The notes under the pieces are model-generated. The model was not told the origin of the DNA. It ran no database searches and worked only from the letters and a program-made list of their open reading frames with translations. The position numbers were made by a program, and so were the translations under genes. A DNA stretch of 64,000 nt. Source: JAFAFN01 sp963707555 (lineage in GTDB: Bacteria; Actinomycetota; Acidimicrobiia; Acidimicrobiales; Microtrichaceae). How positions within the stretch are numbered: the first letter of the stretch is position 1; the number at the start of each line of letters is the position of its first letter. Location: positions 1 to 64,000 of the forward strand of contig CAVPQM010000013.1 of NCBI GenBank assembly GCA_963707555.1, given 5' to 3'. Below are positions 1 to 8,368 of this stretch, one piece after another.

Positions 1-33
1 ACCACGAACCCCGACTTCCCGCTGCCCTGCTAA
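1..33 (+). CDS. possible 3' end of a gene entering from the left
   Basis: Reading frame 1 is open from the first base and ends at TAA (31-33), giving a ten-residue tail TTNPDFPLPC. Nothing about function can be said. It could equally be a chance open frame; no other gene is visible before the yhiM-like stop at 149. Confidence 0.25.
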   Translation, partial: TTNPDFPLPC

Positions 34-148
34 GGAACGAGCGCATCCACGCAGGAGCGAGGGCTGGCTGGGCGTTCCCAGCGGGCCAGGCTCGCCTCGC
101 ACGGGTCGGGAGAACGCGTGCTGTCCGACGGCCCCTGCGCTGGACGCG

Positions 149-1195
149 CTACCCCTTTGACGTCCCCGCTTCCAGGATCGACACGATCGAGAACAGCGTG
201 AAGCACACGGCGCCGAGGCCCACCAGGACGTGAGCGCCGACGAAGAAGCCCGGTTGCGCGTCGGTCGCCTCGAAGAGGAAGGCCGCGAAGAACAGGCAGG
301 CCAGGGCCGTGCCGACGGGGATCAGCGGGATCCGGTTGGCGAGCGGGAAGGTCTGCCTCCACACGAGAGCGAGCAGGAGCACCTTGGACAGGATGCTGAA
401 GCAGATCAGACCCAGGCCGATGAGCACGGTCCCTGGAGCCAGGCGAGCTGGGTCGTCGGAGCCGAGCAGGACGACGAGGCCCAACACGACGTTGACGGTC
501 CCGGTCGCGACCACCCACCACGACCAGCGGTAGCGCTCGGCGTCGCCGAACTCGTTGCGGACCTGTCGCACGATGCTCGCCACGAGCGCCACGAGCGCCG
601 CGCAGATCACCGACAGCCCGAACATCACATGCCCGGCGACGAGGGCCACGTCGCCGCCTCGGGCGAAGAGGGTCACCGCCACCACGGTGCCGACCAGCGC
701 CAGCAGCGCCGGGATGGCCACGAGCACGTCACCGACGCGGCGCGAGTACGCACCGTCGGGCGGGCCGCTCCCGACCGCTCGTGTCTCGCTCTGCTGGATG
801 AGTACGAACTCGGTCGACGCGGTCGCCACGGTGCTGACGCAGGCGGCGATGAACCCGATGCCGAGCGTCACGTGCCCGGCGACCACGTACTTCAACTCGT
901 CGCCGCGGGCGATGATCGTGACGCCCCAGATCATCGTGGCCACCGACACCGTGTACCCGAGCGCTGGCAGCGCGACGGCCCACCCCGGCCCGTACCGGTG
1001 GATGAGTTGGCGGATGATCGTGGCCGCGGTCGTGAACAGCGCAATGCAGATCGCCGTCAACGCCACGAGGACGTGACCCGCGACGAAGTGGTCGGCCGCG
1101 TCACCACCGGACAGCACGTAGAGCCCGAAGGAGAGGCAGATCGCCCCCATCGCCAAGGGGATCGCTCGGAACAGGACGCTGATCGTCGGATTCAT
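149..1195 (-). CDS. yhiM: YhiM-like (DUF2776) inner-membrane protein
   Basis: This 348-residue polytopic membrane protein resembles Escherichia coli YhiM, about 350 residues, linked there to GABA- and lysine-dependent acid resistance. It opens with MNPTISVLFRAIPLAMG. Repeated paired helices carry the recurring phrase 'VAGHV', and the C-terminal block VGLGAVCFTLFSIVSILEAG is nearly identical to the E. coli tail as I remember it. The ATG at 1195 is chosen because an AGAGGAG ribosome site lies about eight bases upstream; the open frame running on to 1717 has no such support. It lies divergent from a GadC-like antiporter and a glutamate decarboxylase, which fits a role in acid resistance. Its biochemical activity is unknown. 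Confidence 0.85.
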   Translation of the reverse strand: MNPTISVLFRAIPLAMGAICLSFGLYVLSGGDAADHFVAGHVLVALTAICIALFTTAATIIRQLIHRYGPGWAVALPALGYTVSVATMIWGVTIIARGDELKYVVAGHVTLGIGFIAACVSTVATASTEFVLIQQSETRAVGSGPPDGAYSRRVGDVLVAIPALLALVGTVVAVTLFARGGDVALVAGHVMFGLSVICAALVALVASIVRQVRNEFGDAERYRWSWWVVATGTVNVVLGLVVLLGSDDPARLAPGTVLIGLGLICFSILSKVLLLALVWRQTFPLANRIPLIPVGTALACLFFAAFLFEATDAQPGFFVGAHVLVGLGAVCFTLFSIVSILEAGTSKG

Positions 1196-2441
1196 GCTGC
1201 CCACTCCTCTGGCGAACCCATGGAGTCCGCTCACGGTGCGAAAGTGTCCCGGTAGCACGAGACCGAGCCCGCTCCAGGGGTGGTGCCGGGCCGCCGGAAG
1301 AGATCGTTCGGGTCTGCTGCAGGTTCGGTTGAGGTGGTTGTGTGTGATCATGCCGCGTGGAATCGCGAATCGGAGCTCGAACGCGTCGCCCAGGTCTGGT
1401 TGAATCGCCCTGGGTTGCTTGAAGGCTCTGCTGTGCCCCGGGTCGTCCGCCTTCGGCGCGTCACCGAGCGACGTCCCGATGCTCCCGACCGACTCCGACA
1501 GGTCCGTCGGGAAGGTGACTGCAGCCAGACGATCGGGTGGCGCAGGACGCATCCCTGGGGGGGGGGGGGAGGTCGTCTCAGGTCGTCGTGGACGTTCATG
1601 ACGCCACCGCCCCCTGGGCTTGTCGCGGAGGCCCGCCCTCCCAGAGCCCCCCTGATCGTCTCCGCCGCAACCCGAACAGTATTCCCGTTCGCTCGCGGAG
1701 TCGAGTGGTTTGCCCATCGCTGAACACCGCCTTGATGCCGGGAGACGTGGCGAGGTCGTGGCTGAATGACCCCCTGTCGAACCATCTCTCGGGGGTGAAC
1801 ATTCCGCGCCGTCGAAGCATGACCCTTGTCGACACCGTTACCCGCTGTTATGGTCAATCTGTTGCGCTTCGCGACGATGCACAGAACGGTCTTCGAGGCT
1901 TTCGGTGATCGATCGATGCACAGAGATCCCGCACCCCGGCGTGGTTCTGGAAGCGGCGAAGCAGCAGACGCATTCCGCTCGGGAGGCAATCGTGCACCTG
2001 ACACCGCGTGAGATCGATCAAGTGCTGTGACAGGCCTTCGCCGATGCCGCCGCGACCGGTCGACTTGGGGATCCGGCTCTCCCGTGCGTATGGACGTCTC
2101 ATGACAACGCGCGAGAAGGCTCGACCTGCCCGACCGACCGCATCAGATCTCGCGTCCACTCGAGTCGCTATAAACAGCAGATGCACTCATTGACAACGCG
2201 GTTATGCGCTCCCTCCAGAGTGCTTCTTTGTCCCTCGATGGGACGCCCCTGCTCGTCGAGCTAGGCACGGATGAACCTCCCGATTTTTGTGGGAATGAGT
2301 CCATCGAGTTCGACCACTCTTCCGAGGTGCCGATGGCTCGCCACCGCTGATATGCGGTCAGATGAGGCGGCGGCCACCTTCGGAGTTGCCGCAACAACCC
2401 ACCAACTCGACCTAACTCTGGAGCGATGGTCGGGAGGTCAG
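1196..2441. other. 1.2-kb divergent spacer between yhiM and gadC homologues
   Basis: No convincing gene lies here. Small open frames exist on both strands but lack recognisable domains and ribosome sites. The stretch must hold both outward promoters of the acid-resistance genes. Its most visible feature is a 13-base G run at 1557-1569. The part from about 1640 to 2440 looks less GC-rich than the flanking genes. Confidence 0.5.
1557..1569. repeat. G13 homopolymer tract
   Basis: Thirteen consecutive G residues lie in the spacer upstream of the yhiM-like gene. Tracts this long slip during replication and are also error-prone in sequencing, so the true length is uncertain. It lies about 360 bases upstream of the yhiM start and 870 bases upstream of the antiporter start. 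Confidence 0.8.
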
Positions 2442-3920
2442 ATGGATTCTGGTGAAGTCGTCGAGACGGACGCATCCACGGGACGGCAGCCGCGGCGCTC
2501 GTTCATCAGCGCCACGTCGATGGCGATCCTCATCGCGACGGCGGTCGCGAGCATTCGCGGGCTTCCCGCGATGGCCGCATATGACTGGGCATCGGTGTTC
2601 CTCTACGTCCTCCCCGCGCTGCTCTTCATGGTTCCGGTGGCACTCGTGGCGGCCGAGCTGGCCAGCGGATGGAACGGCGGGGTGTTCGTCTGGGTGAAGG
2701 AGGCGTACGGAGACCGCATCGGCTTCTTCGCGATCTGGCAGCAGTGGATGCAGAACGTCGCCTGGTACCCGGCACAGCTGGCGTTCTTCGCGTCAGCGTT
2801 GGCGTACGTGTTCAATCCCGGTCTGGCGAACTCGGGGCTGTTCACCGGCCTGGTGATCCTTGTGGTGTACTGGTTCTCCACGCTCATCGCGAGCCGCGGT
2901 GTCGGCGCGTTCGCCAAGGTCGGTTCCTGGGGTTTCATCATCGGCACGATCGTGCCGGCCGCCGCTCTTCTCGTGTTCGCCGTCCTCTTCCTGCAGGATG
3001 GCGGCACGTCACGCCTTGCACCGATCAGCGACGCTCAGTGGCTGCCGAAGTTCACCGGGCTGGCGAGCATCGTGCTCATCGTCAGCAACTTCCTCTCCTA
3101 CGCGGGCATGGAGATGAATGCCGTCCACGTGACGGAGATGCGCAGGCCGAGCCGGGAGTTCCCGAGGGCGATCGTGCTGTCCGTGGTCCTCATCCTCTTC
3201 GTCTTCATCCTGCCGACGCTGGCCATCTCGGTCGCGGTCCCGGGGTCGAGCGTCAATCTCACCCAGGGCGTGCTCCAGGCCTTCGACGTCTTCTTCAAGC
3301 ATCTCGGGATGCCCTGGGGAACCACGGTGATGGCGCTCTTGATCGTCGTCGGGATCCTCGCGTCGGTCGTCATCTGGATTCCGGGCCCCAGCCGCGGCCT
3401 CCTCCTCGTCGGCAAGGCGGGCTACCTTCCTCCCGCCCTTCAGCGCACCAACAGTCAGGGGATGCAGGTCCCGATCATGTTGCTGCAGGGTCTGATCGTG
3501 ACCGCGATGGCCGTCCTGTTCGCGGTCCTGCCATCGGTCCAGTCCGTCTTCTGGATCCTCACCGCCATGGCGGTGCAGCTGTACCTGCTGATGTACATGC
3601 TGATGTTCCTCGCTGCCATGCGGCTGCGGCGCACCCATCCAGATGTGCAGCGCGGGTTCCGGACCCCGGCGATGTTCTTCGTCGGCTCGATCGGCTTCGT
3701 GGCGAGCGTGATCGCGTTCCTGCTCGGTTTCGTGGAGCCGTCAGGCAACTCGGACTCCACGCCCCAGGGCCTCTACGTCCTGATCCTGGTGGTCGGCATC
3801 GTGGTCCTCGGTGTCTGGCCCTTCGTCCTGTATCAGCGGCGCAAGCCGGAATGGACGATCGAGGCGTCCTCTCCCACCACGCATTCCGACGCAGGGGATC
3901 AGGAGGCCGGAAGCCGATGA
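2442..3920 (+). CDS. gadC: GadC-like glutamate:GABA antiporter (APC family)
   Basis: A 492-residue transporter of the amino acid-polyamine-organocation superfamily with about twelve hydrophobic segments. In GAD systems such a protein imports glutamate and exports GABA, so each cycle removes a cytoplasmic proton. Landmarks matching E. coli GadC as I remember it are 'SYAGMEMNAVHVTEM', 'GPSRG' and 'HPDVQRGF'. The hydrophilic C-terminus is only about 30 residues, so any C-plug like that of E. coli GadC would be short. The ATG at 2442 follows GGGAGG closely and begins MDSGEVVETD; an in-frame start at 2271 lacks a ribosome site. The next gene overlaps its stop by four bases, and a glutamate decarboxylase follows, which supports the substrate. 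Confidence 0.85.
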   Translation: MDSGEVVETDASTGRQPRRSFISATSMAILIATAVASIRGLPAMAAYDWASVFLYVLPALLFMVPVALVAAELASGWNGGVFVWVKEAYGDRIGFFAIWQQWMQNVAWYPAQLAFFASALAYVFNPGLANSGLFTGLVILVVYWFSTLIASRGVGAFAKVGSWGFIIGTIVPAAALLVFAVLFLQDGGTSRLAPISDAQWLPKFTGLASIVLIVSNFLSYAGMEMNAVHVTEMRRPSREFPRAIVLSVVLILFVFILPTLAISVAVPGSSVNLTQGVLQAFDVFFKHLGMPWGTTVMALLIVVGILASVVIWIPGPSRGLLLVGKAGYLPPALQRTNSQGMQVPIMLLQGLIVTAMAVLFAVLPSVQSVFWILTAMAVQLYLLMYMLMFLAAMRLRRTHPDVQRGFRTPAMFFVGSIGFVASVIAFLLGFVEPSGNSDSTPQGLYVLILVVGIVVLGVWPFVLYQRRKPEWTIEASSPTTHSDAGDQEAGSR

Positions 3921-4372
3921 CGACCAGGCGACTGATGACCAGGCGACCAGGAGCCGTACGGCCGGCCCGACGTCTCGCTGTGACCCTGTGCGTGGTGTGC
4001 GGGGTCGGGCTCGTTGCCTGCACCTCTGCCGGCACGGCCTCGGACCCCGACAGCGATGAGGCGCAGGCGCTCGCCGAGCAGCTCAACGAGAACCTCTCCG
4101 CTGTCGGCCTACCCGAGCTCGACACCTCGACGGCCACGGCGCTCTACGGTACCGACGGCGGGGTGAGCTGCCGAAATGTCGGCGAGCTCCAGCACGAGCT
4201 GTCGCTGTCGCAGTTCGGCAACAACTCCGGCAACCTCCGACGGGTCGTCCTGGACCCCACTCTCGTCGAGTACGACCTCGCAGTGATCGAGACCTACTGC
4301 GCAGGCAAGATCGACGTGTTCCGGGAGGTGGTCGACGAGCTCGAGAAGGAAGCGACGATCCCGACACCCTAG
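3917..4372 (+). CDS. small secreted lipoprotein in the gad cluster
   Basis: A 151-residue protein whose ATG overlaps the antiporter stop (ATGA), so translation is probably coupled. The N-terminus carries several arginines, then a hydrophobic stretch ending in the lipobox VGLVAC, so it is predicted to be a lipoprotein. The mature part has two further cysteines and is rich in acidic residues; I recognise no family. Its position between antiporter and decarboxylase suggests an extracytoplasmic accessory to the acid-resistance system. That is inference only. Confidence 0.75.
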   Translation: MTTRRLMTRRPGAVRPARRLAVTLCVVCGVGLVACTSAGTASDPDSDEAQALAEQLNENLSAVGLPELDTSTATALYGTDGGVSCRNVGELQHELSLSQFGNNSGNLRRVVLDPTLVEYDLAVIETYCAGKIDVFREVVDELEKEATIPTP

Positions 4373-4471
4373 GCCCGACCACGGACCTTCGGATCGGCTG
4401 GTGGCGATGCAGCGATCACGTCCGTGACGGCGCGAGCCCAGCCGACATCGACATGAGAAAGCGAAGCTGCC

Positions 4472-5860
4472 ATGTTGCACAACAAGCGGTCCGTCCGGGA
4501 CGCTCTCGAGGACGACGTGTTCGCCTCGAGCGATCTGTCCGTGTCCATGCCGAAGTACCGGTTCCCCGACGAGGAGCACGTGCCCCGCCATGCGTTGCAG
4601 GTCGTCCATGACGAGCTGATGCTCGATGGGAACTCCCGCCAGAACCTGGCCACGTTCTGTCAGACGTGGGCCGAGCCTGAAATCAAGGACCTGATGGCGT
4701 TGTCGATCGACAAGAACATGATCGACAAGGACGAGTACCCGCAGACCGCCGAGCTCGAAGGGCGCTGCGTGCACATGCTCGCCGACCTGTGGAACAGTCC
4801 GGACGCCGCAGACACCGTCGGCACCTCCACCACCGGCTCGAGCGAGGCAGCCATGCTCGGAGGGATGGCGCTGCTCTGGAAGTGGCGCGAGCGCCGTCGC
4901 ACCGCAGGCCAGGCGACCGACCGGCCCAACCTGGTCACCGGTCCGGTCCAGATCTGCTGGCACAAGTTCACCCGCTACTGGGACGTCGAGCACCGGGAGA
5001 TCCCGATGGAGGGTGACCGCCTGCTCATGAACCCGGAAGAGGTGCTCAAGCGGGTCGACGAGAACACCATCGGCGTCGTGCCGACGCTCGGCGTCACCTT
5101 CACGTGCCAGTACGAGCCGGTGGCGGACGTGGCGGCGGCACTGGACACACTCCAGGCGGACAAGGGTCTCGACGTCCCGATCCACGTCGACGGGGCCAGC
5201 GGCGGCTTCATCGCGCCGTTCGTCGAGCCGGCCCTGATGTGGGACTTCCGCCTGCCGCGCGTGAAGTCCATCAATGCATCGGGCCACAAGTTCGGCCTGG
5301 CGCCGCTGGGGGTGGGCTGGGTGGTGTGGCGCGACGCCGACGACCTGCCGGAGGACCTGGTCTTCCACGTCAACTACCTTGGCGGCGACATGGCGGTGTT
5401 CGCGCTGAACTTCTCGCGCCCGGGCGGACAGATCGTCGCGCAGTACTACAACTTCCTCCGGCTCGGCAGGGAGGGCTACCGCAAGGTCCACGAGGCCGGC
5501 TACGCGACGGCGCAGTACCTCGCCGACGAGATCGCCGATCTCGGTCCGTTCGAGATGATCTACGACGGTCGAGGCGGCATCCCCGGCCTCACCTGGAAGC
5601 TGAAGGAGGGTGTGGACCACGGATTCACCCTGTTCGACCTGGCCGACCGACTGCGCACACGCGGATGGCAGGTGCCCGCCTACACCCTTCCGCCCGACCG
5701 GGAGGATCTCGCCATCCAGCGCATCCTGGTGCGCCACGACTTCAGCCGGGACATGGCCGGGCTGCTGCTCGACGACTACCGCCGGTCGATGAAGGTCCTC
5801 GACGAGCACGGTCCGAAGGAGCCGATGACGGCTGCGGAAGGGACCAGCTTCCACCACTGA
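4472..5860 (+). CDS. gadB: glutamate decarboxylase
   Basis: A 462-residue PLP-dependent enzyme that decarboxylates glutamate to GABA and consumes a proton, close to the 466 residues of E. coli GadB. The fold-type I landmarks are present: GTSTTGSSEA near residue 125, the cofactor aspartate in HVDGASGG (D240), and the Schiff-base lysine in SGHKFGL (K273). The chain ends in SFHH; a C-terminal histidine closes the active site at neutral pH in the E. coli enzyme, so similar pH gating is possible. The ATG at 4472 has only a weak upstream ribosome site. It lies 100 bases after the small lipoprotein and probably belongs to the gadC transcription unit. Confidence 0.95.
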   Translation: MLHNKRSVRDALEDDVFASSDLSVSMPKYRFPDEEHVPRHALQVVHDELMLDGNSRQNLATFCQTWAEPEIKDLMALSIDKNMIDKDEYPQTAELEGRCVHMLADLWNSPDAADTVGTSTTGSSEAAMLGGMALLWKWRERRRTAGQATDRPNLVTGPVQICWHKFTRYWDVEHREIPMEGDRLLMNPEEVLKRVDENTIGVVPTLGVTFTCQYEPVADVAAALDTLQADKGLDVPIHVDGASGGFIAPFVEPALMWDFRLPRVKSINASGHKFGLAPLGVGWVVWRDADDLPEDLVFHVNYLGGDMAVFALNFSRPGGQIVAQYYNFLRLGREGYRKVHEAGYATAQYLADEIADLGPFEMIYDGRGGIPGLTWKLKEGVDHGFTLFDLADRLRTRGWQVPAYTLPPDREDLAIQRILVRHDFSRDMAGLLLDDYRRSMKVLDEHGPKEPMTAAEGTSFHH

Positions 5861-5885
5861 CACGGCATCTGCGCCAACTTCACCC

Positions 5886-6833
5886 GCCTACAGCGCGCAC
5901 GTCGACTCGGTCCGCACCCGGATCAAGGCAACGGCGAAGAAGGACGGCGGCGCGATCAGTGCAACCACCGACTGGACCGTCAACAACTCCGCCGCCCAAG
6001 GCGGGAAGATGGTCAATGACCTCTCGAAGCTCATGCTCCGCGCCTACAACGCCGAGGCGGATCGTCTCGCTCAGACAATGAAGCCCTACAAACTCGAGGC
6101 AGCCGTCGATCGACTCTCGAAATCCAGGGAAGTGATCGGGCGACTCGGGAAGACGATGAGCATCGCTGTAGCCCCTGCGTACCACCAGCTCCGAATCGAG
6201 GAGCTCACGCTCACCGCTGACTACCTCGCCAAGGCACAGGAAGAGAAGGAGGCGGAGCGCGAGGAGAAGCAGCGACTTCGTGAGGAAGCTGCAGCGCGTC
6301 GCGAGTTCGAGGAGGAGAAGGCGCGCCTCCTCAAAGAGCAGGCGCACTACCAACGAGCGCTCGTCACGATGCAGGCCAACGGCGATGCCGCGGCGGTGGC
6401 CGAGGCTCAGGCGAAGCTTGCGGAGATCGAGGACGCCATCGACGGCGTCGAGGAGCGAGCCGCGAACCACCGCGCCGGATACGTCTACGTCATCTCGAAC
6501 CTTGGGTCGTTCGGCGAACGGATGGTGAAGATCGGGATGACGCGTCGGCTCGACCCAATGGACCGAGTTCGCGAACTCGGAGATGCCTCGGTGCCTTTCC
6601 GCTACGACGTGCACGCCATCATCTTCAGCCAGGACGCCGTGAGCCTCGAACAGCGACTGCACCAGGCACTCGCCTCGAAACGCGTGAACTTGATCAACCT
6701 CCGGCGAGAGTTCTTCTACGCGACTCCAGCAGAGGTCAAGGTCGTGCTCGAGCAGCACGAGGGCGCCTTGCTTTCCTTCGCCGAGCACCCCGAGGCCGAG
6801 GAGTGGCACCAGTCGGAGAACTCACGGGTCTAG
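5886..6833 (+). pseudogene. 5'-truncated DUF4041/T5orf172 (GIY-YIG-like) protein
   Basis: The frame is homologous from YSAHVDSVRTRIK at 5889 onward, before the first ATG at 6009, and runs open into the gadB tail without a start. The N-terminal part of the family is therefore missing. What remains is the end of the DUF4041 region, a charged coiled coil (about 6230-6340: repeated EEKEAEREEK-type runs) and a C-terminal T5orf172 domain of the GIY-YIG superfamily (GYVYVISN, VKIGMT, residues about 155-250 counted from 6009). Relatives are common in prophages and islands. A 274-residue product from 6009 is possible but would lack the family's N-terminus. The junction with gadB is abrupt, 26 bases after its stop. 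Confidence 0.75.
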
Positions 6834-6930
6834 CAGGATCGCGGCTGTGCAGAGCATCGCTGCTGATGCCAGGATGCCGGCGACCGCTGCAACCGATGAG
6901 CTGAGCCGACTGCGACGAGCGACTCGGGGA

Positions 6931-7176
6931 AGGTCGTGGCCGGGTGGATGCGGGAAGTTCAGGGCGAGCGCCTCAAGGCCGAGCAGGAGCTGGGCGCCAC
7001 GGTGCCGGCCGATGCCCGGTGCTGACCCTCAAGCAGGTGCGTGCGTTGATCCGAGCGCGCAGGACGCCAGTGCAATGCCCTTCACCGCCGACCCAGCGCT
7101 CAGAGCGGGGGTCTACGCCGAGCTCGGCGAGGTGACGTACCAGCCGGGCGAGGCCCGGACGCTGGTGTCTGCCCGT
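6931..7176 (+). pseudogene. decayed C-terminal fragment of a serine recombinase
   Basis: Three short matches to the C-terminal region of large serine recombinases lie in order but in three frames: VVAGWMREVQGERLKAEQEL (from 6933), LTLKQVRALI (about 7023) and FTADPALRAGVYAELGEVTY (about 7081). This is a remnant with at least two frameshifts. It abuts a copy of a tRNA-Leu 3' end at 7188, which supports a past integration event. The catalytic N-terminal domain is absent. Confidence 0.6.
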
Positions 7177-7187
7177 GTAGGACAGTG

Positions 7188-7210
7188 GTGTCGGAGGGGG
7201 GACTCGTACC
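7188..7210 (-). repeat. tRNA-Leu 3'-end copy, possible attachment-site remnant
   Basis: The 17 bases GTGTCGGAGGGGGGACT (7188-7204) are identical to 17023-17039, the 3' end of the tRNA-Leu gene plus flank, and the match extends to 21 of 23 bases (7188-7210 against 17023-17045). Orientation is the same, making a direct repeat about 9.8 kb apart. Bases just left of this copy would encode the CCA tail, unlike the tRNA at 17024, so the copy may come from a foreign tRNA. There is no cloverleaf around it. Confidence 0.55.
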
Positions 7211-7261
7211 TTGACCCCACCAACTGCTGCGGAGGGGTACTTCCTCGCTGCGTGAACTGGG

Positions 7262-7624
7262 CTACTCGCGGCGCTGTTGCTGCACGACCTCTGATCTCAG
7301 TCCTCCTCGGCCATATTCAGGCGTTTCGCTGCAGCGACCAGTGGCGGTAGATCGTGTTCGACGGTGGCCGTGACAATCTCGTGGTCGGTCGAAGTAGCGG
7401 TGCGCCAAGTGGTCGCGCATGCGTGCGACGTCGGCCCACGGGATGCCCGGTTCACTCGCAAGCAGGTCAGGATCGATGTCCTTGACCGCTTCGCCGATCT
7501 CGATGAGCCGCACTCGAACAGCGTCGAAGACCAGCCCGTCGGCCAGCGTCCCGCGTGCGAGGTGCGACTCGATCGCCGCAGCTGCCGCGAGCACGTCGTC
7601 GAGCCGTTGCGCGTCCGACCTCAC
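7262..7624 (-). CDS. hepT: HepT-like HEPN toxin (DUF86), C-terminus frameshifted
   Basis: A 120-residue HEPN protein of the HepT family, the toxin half of MNT/HEPN (type VII) systems and normally an RNase. The active-site motif RX4H followed by Y is seen in RMRDHLAHRY near residue 70. Just after FD (about 7391) homology leaves the frame. One base over, the sequence reads TDHEIVTATVEHDLPPLVAA and ends at TGA (7297-7299), which is the normal family tail. The present ORF instead has a basic, unrelated 40-residue tail. This is either a real inactivating frameshift or a base error. Its start overlaps the antitoxin stop by four bases. Confidence 0.8.
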   Translation of the reverse strand: MRSDAQRLDDVLAAAAAIESHLARGTLADGLVFDAVRVRLIEIGEAVKDIDPDLLASEPGIPWADVARMRDHLAHRYFDRPRDCHGHRRTRSTATGRCSETPEYGRGGLRSEVVQQQRRE

Positions 7625-8139
7625 AGCGGGATCGCTTCGGCGAGTGCCTGCGCTGCGACGCCGGGCTTCAGGTTGGCTGCAGGAACCACGTCGACTTCGC
7701 GCCCGAGGATCGCCGCGATCTCTCGCTCGAGGCCGATCAGCCCGACGATCCCGACCTCCGGCAACAGGTCGACCAGCAGATCGACATCGCTCGACTCGGT
7801 GTCGGCGCCACGTGCAGAGCTGCCGAACACACGGACGTTCGTCGCCCCCCGCAGCTCAGCGGCCCGGATGATCGCCGAACGCCGGCGACGCAGCTTTCGA
7901 CCGATCGGCGTGTCCGGTAGCCCACGGGGCGCCTCAGGCTCGGCGACGAGGTCGATACTCAGCGTGTGCCCCGATGCCTCGACCAACTTGGTCAACATCG
8001 ACATGCCAGGTTCTCGGCGACCGCTCTCGTACGCGCTGATCACCGACTGCGAGACACGCGCGCGACGAGCCAGCTCGGCCTGCGACAAGCCAGACCGACG
8101 TCTCGCCTCTCGGATCACTTGTCCTGCTTGATCAGCCAT
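7621..8139 (-). CDS. mntA: MntA-like nucleotidyltransferase antitoxin with N-terminal XRE domain
   Basis: A 172-residue fusion. Residues 1-65 form a Cro/C1-type helix-turn-helix (QAELARRARVSQSVISAYES). Residues 85-172 form a minimal nucleotidyltransferase with the exact GSX10DXD signature (GSSARGADTESSDVD). In characterised MNT/HEPN pairs MntA inactivates HepT by AMPylating a tyrosine near its active site. The added DNA-binding domain suggests that this protein also represses its own operon. It is the first gene of a two-gene unit, overlapping hepT by four bases. Confidence 0.85.
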   Translation of the reverse strand: MADQAGQVIREARRRSGLSQAELARRARVSQSVISAYESGRREPGMSMLTKLVEASGHTLSIDLVAEPEAPRGLPDTPIGRKLRRRRSAIIRAAELRGATNVRVFGSSARGADTESSDVDLLVDLLPEVGIVGLIGLEREIAAILGREVDVVPAANLKPGVAAQALAEAIPL

Positions 8140-8185
8140 CTCACCAGCCTATAACGGATCGTGTATATCCAACCCTGTGTCAACA
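8140..8185 (-). promoter_or_regulatory. putative promoter/operator of mntA-hepT
   Basis: The AT-rich patch directly upstream of the mntA start holds TTGACA on the minus strand (about 8182-8177) and an imperfect inverted repeat centred on GATC (ATAACGGATCGTGTAT, 8152-8167). It is a likely binding site for the XRE domain of MntA. Spacing to a -10 box is not canonical. Confidence 0.35.
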
Positions 8186-8270
8186 AGTTGGTACGGCTAG
8201 GGCACCCCTTCGCCGCTCGGTGGTCCTTCACCACTTCATGGTGAGTGTGGACTCCGAGTCTCGACCCGTC

Positions 8271-8306
8271 CCTCGACCGAGCCGGCGGTCGAGAGACCGG
8301 TCGAGG
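8271..8306. terminator. hairpin downstream of the ApeA-like gene
   Basis: CCTCGACCG (8271-8279) pairs with CGGTCGAGG (8298-8306). It lies 60 bases beyond the stop of the minus-strand ApeA-like gene within a patch full of TCGAC/GTCGA words. There is no clear U tract. Confidence 0.3.
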
Positions 8307-8368
8307 TGACCGTCGGGGCCGGCACTCGACCGGAGCCTCGACCGCACCAAACCTGTCACCGGTGCTGG

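Noticed and set aside
230..1255. Long plus-strand open frame opposite the yhiM-like gene
   Set aside because: It is His/Arg/Asp-rich without any domain and is fully antisense to a recognisable membrane protein: a GC-driven shadow frame.
1348..2004. Minus-strand open frame of 218 codons in the gad spacer
   Set aside because: It has arginine/serine-rich shadow composition, no ribosome site and no family; it also runs through the G13 tract.
7188..7210. Second tRNA gene
   Set aside because: Only the acceptor 3' strand and part of the T-arm region are present; no D or anticodon arm and no proper T stem can be drawn.
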